Source: Haloarcula sebkhae (lineage in GTDB: Archaea; Halobacteriota; Halobacteria; Halobacteriales; Haloarculaceae). From it: 64,000 bases of DNA. Position numbers and translations under genes: made by a program. Under the pieces are notes generated by a model. The model was given only the letters and a program-made list of their open reading frames with translations. It searched no databases and was not told the origin of the DNA. Shown here piece by piece: positions 7,978-16,381 of the stretch. The first letter of the stretch is position 1. Each line of letters opens with the position of its first letter. Where the stretch lies: assembly GCF_014647415.1 (NCBI RefSeq), contig NZ_BMPD01000006.1:62001-126000 (forward strand). Direction: 5' to 3'.

Positions 7978-8031
7978 CTGGCGTTTTCCACCGGGCACAG
8001 GGACCACCTGTGCGCCGGCAGTCTACGCCAG
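7978..8031 (-). promoter_or_regulatory. Conserved structured leader, copy C
   Basis: On the minus strand CTGGCGT (8031-8025) pairs perfectly with ACGCCAG (7984-7978). The inner arm pairs CTGCCGG with CCGGTGG (two G-T pairs) and GCACAGG with CCTGTGC around a short loop. Relative to copy A, the A-T pair in the outer stem has become G-C and the T-G pair T-A, while GTAGAC and GGAAAACG are kept. These are compensatory changes. It lies between the short ORF and E1alpha. Confidence 0.65.
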
Positions 8032-8145
8032 TTTAAATGTCGAAAATGTAAAAGATGTAGCTGTGGAAGAGGGCAGTGCCCAATCCATTAACTGCCGGGG
8101 CAGCTGACCTGCAGGGCAGGCGATAGGGTTCAAGCCCGGATGCAT
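8023..8145 (-). CDS. Leaderless short upstream ORF, copy C
   Basis: 40 codons beginning MHPGLNPIACPAG and ending SFTFSTFKLA. It aligns with copy A at both ends (MNPGVN...; FTFFTFFKF) and more weakly with copy B. A TATA-like box is centred about 25 bases before the ATG. The TAG stop overlaps the first base of the outer stem of the conserved leader, so a terminating ribosome would cover that stem. Inferred cis-regulatory upstream ORF of the oxoacid dehydrogenase operon. Confidence 0.55.
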   Translation of the reverse strand: MHPGLNPIACPAGQLPRQLMDWALPSSTATSFTFSTFKLA

Positions 8146-8559
8146 ATGTGGAGTCTGACATGGTAGATACTTATTGTTTGTGCGATACTCGTTCACACGC
8201 CACAGTAGCTATCCCAGCGTGAACGGGGACAGGTACTGGTCCGAGGAGTCGTGGCGACAGCAATAAGTAAAACATAGTTGACCATTATATCCGCGTGTCC
8301 TATCTTGTGATGATGGTAACACAACATATATTCAGACGCTAATACGGGTAAGTCGATATAACGAGGTGCTGTGAAGAATTAAATACATTCAAATATCTAT
8401 AATTTCACGGGATCCAGATCCGCAGTATGGAAATCGGCTTGCTGATTATAGACCGTCAAGGACTCAACGACCCATCCGTCTCAACGGCCCGACAGTTTCT
8501 CGCGTAGACGCTCTCCCGTGGCAATTGGCAGTTTCCAAGCCAGCGCTGGAGTCCAGAAG
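8146..8559 (-). other. Intergenic stretch before the oxoacid dehydrogenase operon
   Basis: Holds the promoter listed at 8165-8175. The remaining roughly 380 bases, up to the end of livF, contain no convincing gene, RNA or repeat. Confidence 0.5.
8165..8175 (-). promoter_or_regulatory. TATA box of upstream-ORF C transcript
   Basis: CAATAAGTATC on the minus strand, about 25 bases before the short ORF start at 8145. Same placement as in copies A and B. Confidence 0.5.
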
Positions 8560-9264
8560 CTACCCGCCGAGGAAGTCCTCGCGAACCTGTTGGTCGTTGA
8601 GAAGTGCTTCACCACTGTCTTCGTGTCGATTCTGTCCCTGCACGAGGACATACCCTCGGTCGCACCGCCGCAATGCCTCTTTGGCGTTTTGTTCGACGAG
8701 GAGAACGGCGGTTCCGGCGTCGTTAATCTCGTCGATGCGGTCAAACATCTCATCGACGAGGTCTGGTGCGAGGCCTGCGCTGGGCTCGTCAAGTAGTAAT
8801 AGATCCGGATCGAGCATGAGCGCCCGCCCCATTGCCAGCATCTGCTGTTGCCCTCCAGACAGCGTCCCTGCCTTCTGCCCTGATCGCGTTTCGAGTATCG
8901 GGAACCGGTCGTAAACCGCCTGTAGCCGCTCTTCCGGGAACTGGTCCAGCGTGTATGCACCCATCTTGAGGTTCTCCGTGACCGTCAGCGGCTCGAACAC
9001 GTTGTTGCTCTGAGGGACGAAGCTCAGCCCATACGAGATGATATCTTCCGGCTGTTCGCCGGCGATATCCCGGTCATTGAATACGATCTCGCCCCCCATA
9101 TACGTCGTCAGTCCGAACACTGACTTCATCACAGTGGATTTGCCCGCACCATTAGGGCCGACGATGGTGATGTACTCCTCCTGCCCGACTTCCATATCGA
9201 CGTCTGTGAGAATCTGCAGATCACCGTACCCGGCGTCGAGTTGCTGGACTGACAACAGACTCAT
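8560..9264 (-). CDS. livF: Branched-chain amino-acid-type ABC transporter ATPase LivF
   Basis: A 234-residue ATP-binding protein of the hydrophobic-amino-acid transporter class. Walker A GPNGAGKST, signature LSGGQQQ, Walker B LLLLDEPSAGLAP and the H-loop equivalent LLVEQN are visible. The Q-loop reads FVPQSNNVFEPLTV, typical of LivF. Last gene of a coupled operon; its ATG overlaps the livG stop by four bases. It works with LivG at the cytoplasmic face of the LivH/LivM channel. Substrate could be any amino acid, amide or related organic acid handled by this transporter class. Confidence 0.92.
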   Translation of the reverse strand: MSLLSVQQLDAGYGDLQILTDVDMEVGQEEYITIVGPNGAGKSTVMKSVFGLTTYMGGEIVFNDRDIAGEQPEDIISYGLSFVPQSNNVFEPLTVTENLKMGAYTLDQFPEERLQAVYDRFPILETRSGQKAGTLSGGQQQMLAMGRALMLDPDLLLLDEPSAGLAPDLVDEMFDRIDEINDAGTAVLLVEQNAKEALRRCDRGYVLVQGQNRHEDSGEALLNDQQVREDFLGG

Positions 9265-10088
9265 ATTTTCACCTCTTCTCCGAGGTAGGCATCAAGCACT
9301 TTGTCGTTGTTCTTCACTGCGTCCGGTTGCCCCTCTGTGAGCACACTCCCCTGATGCATCACGATGACCGTATCGCAGTTGTTCATGATGACGTCCATGT
9401 CGTGTTCGACGAAGAGGAAGGTGTAGCCCTGCTCTTTGAGCGTATGTAACCGGTCGATGAGTTTCTCCTCGAGCGTCGGATTGACTCCCGCAAGCGGTTC
9501 ATCCAGCAGTACCATCTCGGGGTCGGTCATGAGCACACGCGCCATCTCCAGCAGCTTTCGTTGGCCGCCTGAGAGATTGCCGGCGGATTCGTGCGCGACG
9601 TGCTCGATCTCGAACAGTTCAAGCATCTCCCAGGCCTGTTCTCGGAGTTCCTTTTCCTGTTCGACGACCTGTGTTCTGGCTCGCGGGAGGACTGCCCGCC
9701 AGACTGCTTCGCCAGCCTGATTCTGTGGTGCCAGCATCAGGTTTTCCAGTACGGTCATCTCCGATAGCTCTCGTGCGATCTGGAAGGTCCGGACGAGGCC
9801 CTGGTTTGCGACCTGATCCGACCGGTACCCCGTTATCTCCGTGTCGTTGAACTCGACTTCACCCCCATCCGGACGTTGCACACCGGTAATCAGGTCGAAC
9901 GTCGTCGACTTGCCAGCTCCATTCGGACCAATCAGACCGGTGATCGACCCTTTTTCGACGTGGAAAGAGACATCAGCGACAGCGGTAATACCGCCGAACG
10001 TCTTTCGTAGGTTCTCCACTTTGAGTATCTGTTCTTGCTGTCCCTTCTGAGTCTGGTCGTTCCGTGCTGAGTGTGCGTTCTTACTCAT
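9261..10088 (-). CDS. livG: Branched-chain amino-acid-type ABC transporter ATPase LivG
   Basis: A 275-residue ATPase with Walker A GPNGAGKST, the long LivG-type insertion around RAVLPRARTQVVEQEKELRE, signature LSGGQRKLLEMARVLM, Walker B MVLLDEPLAGVNP and FLFVEHDMD. Start 10088 (MSKNAHSARN) is preferred: it overlaps the livM stop by eight bases, whereas the upstream in-frame codons lie inside livM. Pairs with the livF product. Confidence 0.92.
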   Translation of the reverse strand: MSKNAHSARNDQTQKGQQEQILKVENLRKTFGGITAVADVSFHVEKGSITGLIGPNGAGKSTTFDLITGVQRPDGGEVEFNDTEITGYRSDQVANQGLVRTFQIARELSEMTVLENLMLAPQNQAGEAVWRAVLPRARTQVVEQEKELREQAWEMLELFEIEHVAHESAGNLSGGQRKLLEMARVLMTDPEMVLLDEPLAGVNPTLEEKLIDRLHTLKEQGYTFLFVEHDMDVIMNNCDTVIVMHQGSVLTEGQPDAVKNNDKVLDAYLGEEVKI

Positions 10089-11388
10089 TGTCGTCCTCGC
10101 GAGTCGCCTGTTGTGAGAGGGCAACGCTCGATGCGATCGCTTTTCGATGGCCGAGCAGGCCGTCCGGATGCCGTTGCATGAGATACACCAGAACGATACC
10201 TAATAGCATGAGACGGAGCGCGGAGATGCTCACGTCTTGCACGGAATAGGCCAGCAGCGGCGTGATATCAAGGGTCCCCAGTTCGGCAAGCGCACCGACA
10301 AGCGTGTCGGGGGCGTTGCTAAGCTGGAGGTACTCCGCCACGACCCGGCGGATGAACGAGGGTCCCTCGAAGAGCAGGCTCGCGAACAGGGCACCGCCGA
10401 CGATACTCCCCGTTGGTGACCCGGTCCCACCGATAAACAGCGCAATGAAGATGTAGAACGTCTGTATCGGTTTGAACATCCGTGGCGATGCATAGCCCCC
10501 GGAGAGCCGCCAGAGGATAGCGATCAGGCCCATGAGCGCACAGCCGAGCGCGAACGTCTTGATCTTGAACAGGCGCGTGTCTTTGCCCAGCGCCTGCGTG
10601 ACCTGCTGGTCCTCGCGGATGCTCTTGAGGACCCGTCCGAAGGGAGACTTCCCGATACGGATCATCAGCCAGTACAGGAGGCCGAGACAGAGACACAACG
10701 CAACCACGTACGCCCAGCCGATGACCAGCGTCTGCTCAATTCCCAGTGGTTCCACGGCGCTGAATATCGCCGCACCCAGGGCATTTGGCGCTGGGGCTGT
10801 TGCGGCCGGATCTGTGTAAAAGAGAATCCGGATCGGGTTCGATGGCAGGGACAGCCCCGTCGCACCGCCCGTTCCGAATGCAACGCCGGCGATGCGAGTG
10901 TTCGCAAACTCCGGCGCACGGAGTGTGAGGCGTACGATTTCCGAGAACGCGACAGTGACAATCGCAAGATAGTCGGCACGAAGTCGGATCGCAGGCAACG
11001 CTGCGAGGCCGCCGACGATCCCAGTCACGAGGATAGCACCCACAATCGCGACCGGGAGCGGCAGCCCGAAACCGGGCGGACTGGCCGTCACTGGGGCGGT
11101 CAGTATCCCCATCGTGTACACACCGATCGCCATGAACCCGGCCGCTCCGAGATTGAACAGGCCCGCGTATCCCCACTGGAGGTTCAGTGCCAGCGCTAAC
11201 ATTGCATAGATCGCCGAGAGGAACGCGACACGACGGAGCGTGTTGACTGTGCCATTCAGCTGGAATCCAAGCACGACACTGAAAAGCGCGTACAAGCCCC
11301 CGATCGCGAGTGCCAGGGCGATGAGCAAGCGCACGTCGTTGTTACCAAGCCAGCCCTCAGCCCACGTCTGGAGAGAGCCAGTACTCAT
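10081..11388 (-). CDS. livM: Branched-chain amino-acid-type ABC transporter permease LivM
   Basis: A 435-residue multi-spanning membrane protein. Start 11388 (MSTGSLQTWAEG) overlaps the livH stop by four bases; longer frames upstream encode Arg-rich shadow sequence. Hydrophobic helices begin at about residue 20 (LLIALALAIGGLYALFSVV). LivM-family marks include LNLQWGYAGLFNLGAAGFMAIG, the coupling segment FGRVLKSIREDQ, and GGTGSPTGSIVGGALF. Forms the channel with LivH. Confidence 0.92.
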   Translation of the reverse strand: MSTGSLQTWAEGWLGNNDVRLLIALALAIGGLYALFSVVLGFQLNGTVNTLRRVAFLSAIYAMLALALNLQWGYAGLFNLGAAGFMAIGVYTMGILTAPVTASPPGFGLPLPVAIVGAILVTGIVGGLAALPAIRLRADYLAIVTVAFSEIVRLTLRAPEFANTRIAGVAFGTGGATGLSLPSNPIRILFYTDPAATAPAPNALGAAIFSAVEPLGIEQTLVIGWAYVVALCLCLGLLYWLMIRIGKSPFGRVLKSIREDQQVTQALGKDTRLFKIKTFALGCALMGLIAILWRLSGGYASPRMFKPIQTFYIFIALFIGGTGSPTGSIVGGALFASLLFEGPSFIRRVVAEYLQLSNAPDTLVGALAELGTLDITPLLAYSVQDVSISALRLMLLGIVLVYLMQRHPDGLLGHRKAIASSVALSQQATREDDNE

Positions 11389-12482
11389 GCCGTCGTCCTC
11401 CCACTGAACAGTCCCGACGGGCGTACGAGCAGCATGACGATCATGATAACAAACGCCGCAACCAGCAGGAAGCTGGCTGGAATCCAGACGAGTGCGAGTC
11501 GGCTCGCGATGCCGAGAATGACGCCGCCGACCATGGCGCCGTAGATCGAACCGACACCGCCGAGGATGACCGCTGCGAACACCAGTAACAGCAGGTCCCA
11601 CCCCATCGTCACTGTGAGCGTCCCCTGCTGTAGTGCAATAAGAAAGCCTGCACACCCGGTAAGCCCGCCGCCGATAATCCACGTGAGCTTGACAACGCGC
11701 TCCGTCGGGATGCCCGTGACTTTTGCGAGATCCTTGTTCGCAGCCATTGCACGCATCGCCGTGCCGATTTTGGTGTACTGGAGCAGAATGTGAGTGCCAA
11801 GCATCAGAAGTGCGGCAACGACGACCAGCGTAATCTGGTGTCCGCCGAACGTGACGCCCGCGACAGTAAACTGAGGGACGTTGCCACCTGTCAGCCCACG
11901 ACTGTCGGTCAGGAACGAAAAGGTGAGGAAGTTACGAAGGAACAGTGCGACGCCGACGCTGGCAATCATCAGTGTCACACCATCGGCACTGCGCATCGGT
12001 TTGAACACGATGCGATCCAGCAAAAGCGAGAGGGCAGCTGTCAGGACCGCAGCGACGAGTAAGCCAGCCAGAAGCGCCAGTGGGGTATTGACGACATTGA
12101 TCCCAAGCTCGTTCGAACCGACTGCGATTGGGCCGCCGATAAGGATGAGCGATTCGACAGAGAACTCACCGAGTCCGGCAATCAGAAACGCCGTCGCCCA
12201 GCCGGCGAACGCACCGCTCGTAATCAGATCACCGTGGGCAAAGTTCGCGAAGTTGAGGATACTGTATGTCATCGAGAGGCCGACACCAGCCAGTCCAAGT
12301 GACATTCCAAGCACCAACCCGTTCCAGAGATAACTGACGAGGTCTGTGACGGCAATTGTTCCAGTGCCTAACTGTCGAAAGATGTCGAATACGAGAAACA
12401 CGCCGATAACTGCGAATATAGCGAGTACTGGGCGGTTATATACCAGATTCTGTCCACGGCTGTAGTAGTCTCGTGCCGCCAT
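11385..12482 (-). CDS. livH: Branched-chain amino-acid-type ABC transporter permease LivH
   Basis: A 365-residue permease with typical LivH blocks: GLALGMSLGLAGVGLSMTYS-type opening helices, NFAHGDLI, the coupling segment IGTAMRAMAANKDLAKVTGI and GGVGSIYGAMVGGV. Start 12482 (MAARDYYSRG) is supported by homology; upstream codons are unlike membrane protein. First gene of the permease/ATPase block, about 300 bases downstream of the aminotransferase gene, so it may have its own promoter. Confidence 0.9.
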   Translation of the reverse strand: MAARDYYSRGQNLVYNRPVLAIFAVIGVFLVFDIFRQLGTGTIAVTDLVSYLWNGLVLGMSLGLAGVGLSMTYSILNFANFAHGDLITSGAFAGWATAFLIAGLGEFSVESLILIGGPIAVGSNELGINVVNTPLALLAGLLVAAVLTAALSLLLDRIVFKPMRSADGVTLMIASVGVALFLRNFLTFSFLTDSRGLTGGNVPQFTVAGVTFGGHQITLVVVAALLMLGTHILLQYTKIGTAMRAMAANKDLAKVTGIPTERVVKLTWIIGGGLTGCAGFLIALQQGTLTVTMGWDLLLLVFAAVILGGVGSIYGAMVGGVILGIASRLALVWIPASFLLVAAFVIMIVMLLVRPSGLFSGRTTA

Positions 12483-12779
12483 ACTTTGGTGCTCTGTACC
12501 CAGTGTTAAAAATCTTGATGTAAAATCGTCATAGAATCTCAGGGAACCAAAGATATGCGGCGATTTCGTGCTAGTGTTACACACGGTACCAGTTGACACC
12601 ACCAGACAGGTGACAGATAGATCAGACGGGCTTTGCAACCGCAGGTGTCGATAGCAGGATTCGGTTGCACGATTGCGTACGCATACGCCCGCGACGAGAA
12701 ATATGACACCGCTCATCGGATGACGAATATGAAACCGCTTGCTGGACGAAGCAGTCAGTCGCGACTCCCTGGTGTTGCC

Positions 12780-13898
12780 CTACAGAGAGTTCGTGACCGT
12801 TCGCATCACTTCCAGCGCCTCTTTCAGTTCAGCTGTACTCGTGGCATACGAAATGCGCGCCTGCCCCTTGCCACTCGGCCCAAACGCTTCGCCGGGGACG
12901 ACGATAACATCGTTGTCCAGCATCTTCTGAGTCCATCCGTCCGGGACGTGTGGCATCGCGTAGAACGCACCCTTCGGCACTGGCGTGTCGAGGCCGATAT
13001 CCTCCAACCCATCGAGAAGGACATCTCGACGCTCTTCGAAGGCCGATACCATTTCTCTCACCGGTTCCTGTGGGCCGGTAAGCGCCGCTTCGGCAGCGTA
13101 CTGTGATGGGGCACTGGCACACGCCTGCACGTACTGGTGCACCCGGAGCATCCGTTCGATTCGCTCCGAACTGGCCGCCACCCACCCGAGCCGCCACCCT
13201 GTCATCGAGTACGTTTTCGAGCACGCACTGGCCTGAATTACCCTATCGGAGCTGGCGAATTCCGCCGGAGAATGGGGTTCACCATCGAAGACGATCTTCT
13301 CGTAGACCTCATCGGAGAGGCAAATGACTTCGTGTTCATCCGCTATCCGCGCGAACTCTGCCATGTCTCGCTTCGATTGCACTGCACCGGTGGGGTTCGC
13401 GGGGCTGTTAACGATAAACAGAGACGTGTTGTCCGTAATGGCATTCTCGACAGCAGCGGGGTCGAGGGTCAGGTCGTCTCTGAGTTCGACCCGCTTTGGC
13501 TCGCCGCCGGCGAGTAGCACCAGTTGTTCATAGGCCAGAAACCCGGGGTCGGGGCAGAGCACTTCGTCGCCTGGCTGGACGTGGGCTTCGATCGCGACGT
13601 GAATCGCCTCGCTTGCGCCGGCAGTAGCGATGATGTTTTCCGGCGGTATGTCCTGACCGTTATCAGTTGCATAGCGGTCACTGATGGCCTCTCTGAGTTC
13701 TGGAATGCCCTTGTTGGACGTGTATGAATCACCCATCCCGTCCCGAATCGCACTCACCGCTGCCTCCCGGGCGTGTTCTGGAGTTGGGAAATCAGGCTGA
13801 CCGAGACCCAGATTGATTGCGTCTTCGCCTGCCGCCTCGAAGACTTCTCGGATGCCGCTGATATCCATCTCTTCGACGCGTGCTGCGTACTGAGACAT
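12780..13898 (-). CDS. Class I/II pyridoxal-phosphate aminotransferase
   Basis: A 372-residue fold-type I aminotransferase of the aspartate/aromatic superfamily. Visible are LGLGQPDFPTP, the NSPANPTG cofactor block, DEVYE, the Schiff-base lysine in ACSKTYSMTGWRLGW (K228) and the C-terminal arginine in ARISYA. Start 13898 (MSQYAARVEEM) has a TATA-like box about 30 bases upstream. It sits between the binding-protein gene and livH. This suggests the transported compound is an amino acid that is transaminated to a 2-oxoacid, a possible substrate for the neighbouring dehydrogenase complex. Specificity is not readable. Confidence 0.88.
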   Translation of the reverse strand: MSQYAARVEEMDISGIREVFEAAGEDAINLGLGQPDFPTPEHAREAAVSAIRDGMGDSYTSNKGIPELREAISDRYATDNGQDIPPENIIATAGASEAIHVAIEAHVQPGDEVLCPDPGFLAYEQLVLLAGGEPKRVELRDDLTLDPAAVENAITDNTSLFIVNSPANPTGAVQSKRDMAEFARIADEHEVICLSDEVYEKIVFDGEPHSPAEFASSDRVIQASACSKTYSMTGWRLGWVAASSERIERMLRVHQYVQACASAPSQYAAEAALTGPQEPVREMVSAFEERRDVLLDGLEDIGLDTPVPKGAFYAMPHVPDGWTQKMLDNDVIVVPGEAFGPSGKGQARISYATSTAELKEALEVMRTVTNSL

Positions 13899-14087
13899 CA
13901 GTTCATGAGTATAACGGTATTTGATTATAGTCTTTCGGTTGTACGACAGGTGCCGTCCCTCCAATCTTGCCAGACGGTGGGATGAATAGTTTCTATCTGT
14001 GTTACGACAATGGTACAAAAGCCACCTGAGTTATCATATCTGAAGAGTAATTGTAGTCAGGAGTGGGAATGCCCAGCGGTACTTCGA

Positions 14088-15317
14088 TTACACCTGCACC
14101 TGCTCGATATTCTCTGTGCCGTCCTCTGTGTACCTGAAGTAGTTGTACACGGCGCTGGCCAGGTCCCCATTGTCGTCGAACTCAACTGGGCCCGAGACAC
14201 CCTGATAATTGATTTCGTTTCCGTCGGCCGCCAGCGAAACGCCTTCTCCCAGGTTTTCAGGCCCGACTGTTTCGCCACCGGGATCTGTGACTGCCCGCAT
14301 TTGATCGCGAATTGCGGTCCCGGCAGCTTCACCGGCTGCCGCGCGTGCCAGCATCAGAACCGCCGCAGCATCGAACGACTGCTGATTGAACGGTCCCGGT
14401 GCAGAGCCGTACTCCTCTTCGTATGCAGATCTGAAGTACTCGATCCCCGGTCCGGCCGAGGACGGATTGGTCCCGCGGACGTTTGTCATGTCGTGTCCCA
14501 CATTCCCGGGTAAGTCGTCGGCTCTGAGTCCATCCGGCACCAGAATATCCATGTCCGCTCTGTCGAAGTTCCCGTAGAAGTTCCGGAAGATCTTGTTCCC
14601 GCTCTCCGGGTAGCCGATAATCACGAGCGTCTCCGGGTCACCGTCAAGGGCGTTTTGCAACTGTGACGTGTAGGAGGAACGACCCGCCGAGTACGAGACC
14701 TGATTCAGAACCTCACCACCGTACTCTTCTTCAAACGTCTTCGTGAATCCGTTCGATAGGCCGTTCCCGTACGCGTTATTGAGAAAGAGGATAGCTGCGC
14801 TCTCTTTCTCGAGCCGTTCGGCCGCGATCTGTGCCAATAGCGATCCCTGCAGCTTGTCCGTTGGCGGCGTCCGGTACACGAAGTCGTTATCTTCCAGTGT
14901 GGAGACATCCGGCGACGTCGCCGATGGTGAGCACATCACGGTCTGATTCGGAATTGCGACGTTCTCTGCGACCTGCAGTGTCACCGATGACGCCAATCCC
15001 CCGCAAATCATCGGATACCCACCATTCACGAGGGCTTCTGCGCCACTCACACCCCGGCTCGGCTTGGTCTCCGTATTCTCAAACTGCGTATCGACCGAGA
15101 ACCCGTTGTCCGCGTCTCGGACCTGTTTGACAGCTAGTTCTGCTGCATCCCGAATTGCGGGGCCCACTTCAGACAAACCACCCGTTACCCCCATTAGGAT
15201 GCCCATGCTGATGGTGTTACCACTACTACCACCGTCTGTCGAACAGCCTGCAAGTCCGACAGCGCCTGCGGCACCAATGCTCTTCATGACAGTTCGACGG
15301 CTGACTGTATCGTGCAT
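14088..15317 (-). CDS. livK: Liv-type ABC transporter substrate-binding lipoprotein
   Basis: About 409 residues, periplasmic-binding-protein type 1 fold (Leu/Ile/Val-binding class). The N-terminus SRRTVMKSIGAAGAVGLAGC is a Tat signal with lipobox Cys (C25 from the ATG at 15317; an ATG five codons earlier is also possible). The mature part shows MGILMGVTGGLSEVGPA, typical of these receptors, and an IGYPESG hinge segment. It would sit outside the cell, anchored by lipid, feeding LivHMFG. The gene is separated from the permeases by the aminotransferase gene. Confidence 0.9.
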   Translation of the reverse strand: MHDTVSRRTVMKSIGAAGAVGLAGCSTDGGSSGNTISMGILMGVTGGLSEVGPAIRDAAELAVKQVRDADNGFSVDTQFENTETKPSRGVSGAEALVNGGYPMICGGLASSVTLQVAENVAIPNQTVMCSPSATSPDVSTLEDNDFVYRTPPTDKLQGSLLAQIAAERLEKESAAILFLNNAYGNGLSNGFTKTFEEEYGGEVLNQVSYSAGRSSYTSQLQNALDGDPETLVIIGYPESGNKIFRNFYGNFDRADMDILVPDGLRADDLPGNVGHDMTNVRGTNPSSAGPGIEYFRSAYEEEYGSAPGPFNQQSFDAAAVLMLARAAAGEAAGTAIRDQMRAVTDPGGETVGPENLGEGVSLAADGNEINYQGVSGPVEFDDNGDLASAVYNYFRYTEDGTENIEQVQV

Positions 15318-15907
15318 CGCAACACTCCCCATGACACAATCTTTCGTGATAAACGTTATTATGAACCGTAGCGGTTCTGTGCAGATACGAAACGAGCCCC
15401 GAGAGGGAACGAGTCCGAGCCAGTCTCGAACACACCGATACGTAGACGGTCATCATCTGACGGACTCGTGTTGTCCGCGCTGTCGAGTGCGTGCCGCACC
15501 AATCCCGATACCCGTTCGAATTATACGAACGGTGTCGAGACAGGGCGTCGTACGTACCCTGTGACCTCGACAGCGCGCTTCTAGCCCACATAGGTACAGG
15601 TATCCGATGCGAGAGTTCTGATTCGACCATGTAATCGGCCACCAGCGCTGGACTAGCTATGCCGAACGTGTAGTCCGGTTCTCGCATCGGAATGCAGTCT
15701 CAGATTCGGCGATCCGTCGTCACTCTCCGCTGGCACAGGCAACTATCCGGAGGACTCTGGTATATAAATCAATCGTAGAGCATCGTGGTTCGAATCAGTA
15801 GAACAAACAGACAGCCAGACCCACTGTAACCCCCGTATGTAACTTGATGGCTGAGTTCCATCTGCGACGGGCCCCTCGAAACCACTACAAGTCTTCGTTG
15901 CAGGATT

Positions 15908-15931
15908 TGTTACACCTATATGAGTGTAACA
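15908..15931. promoter_or_regulatory. 24-bp palindrome, operator-like (site 1)
   Basis: TGTTACAC and its exact reverse complement GTGTAACA are separated by an eight-base AT-rich spacer. It lies 46 bp centre-to-centre from a related palindrome. Probably a regulator-binding site; the regulator is unknown. Confidence 0.45.
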
Positions 15932-15953
15932 CCATGCGAAGATCGTGGGACAG

Positions 15954-15977
15954 ACACTGTTACAGTAGTAACGGTGT
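15954..15977. promoter_or_regulatory. 24-bp palindrome, operator-like (site 2)
   Basis: ACACtGTTAC and GTAACgGTGT flank AGTA. The half-sites reuse the GTTAC and ACAC elements of site 1 in a different order, and the total length is the same. Confidence 0.4.
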
Positions 15978-16381
15978 AATCCGCCGGCCGACTGTCCGAT
16001 GCTCCAAGATGCAGTTGTCTTACTCAGCAGGCCATATTTTACTTACAAGGGCTTCACCGACCCTCAGACGGTTTATTACTCCAGCAATATATGGATATAT
16101 GTATTCTACGTTGGGGTTTGCTCTGTTCTAATTATTAGAACGGCTTTGTGGGCAATAACAGAGAGTACGAGCCCCAGAGGAGTTGTGTCCGCTAGAAACT
16201 GGTACTATGGCATGATCGAATTACTTGAACCCCCAACAGTACATCTTGTTTCGCAGGGCTCCGGGTGTATGGTTACCCAATCATGATTGCTGTAGCGTTG
16301 CACCCCAAACTCTATATCTTGGGAGTTACCCACAGTGGGACGTAACGCGATAATCGATAATGACTCCCAAATTCACTACCC

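Larger units (their letters stand above)
15318..16381 (+). other. Kilobase intergenic region with operator-like palindromes
   Basis: No convincing gene in about 1,060 bases; short frames here have no family resemblance and unusual composition. It holds an 11-bp inverted repeat CCGATGCGAGA (15604-15614) / TCTCGCATCGG (15680-15690), a strong plus-strand TATA (TATATAAAT near 15760) with no gene behind it, and two 24-bp palindromes listed separately. GCGATAATC (about 16348-16356) probably serves the ThDP-enzyme gene at 16382. Confidence 0.5.

Noticed and set aside
8518-8796. Plus-strand frames opposite livF
   Set aside because: They mirror the ATPase coding sequence on the other strand, a usual effect of GC-rich codon use.
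15604-15690. 11-bp inverted repeat CCGATGCGAGA / TCTCGCATCGG
   Set aside because: The 65-bp gap is long for an operator and no gene start is near. Mentioned inside the intergenic entry only.
15844-16286. Two overlapping plus-strand frames of 95 codons, one with a hydrophobic stretch
   Set aside because: Amino-acid composition is un-haloarchaeal, no upstream promoter matches the starts, and the area holds palindromes. Treated as non-coding.
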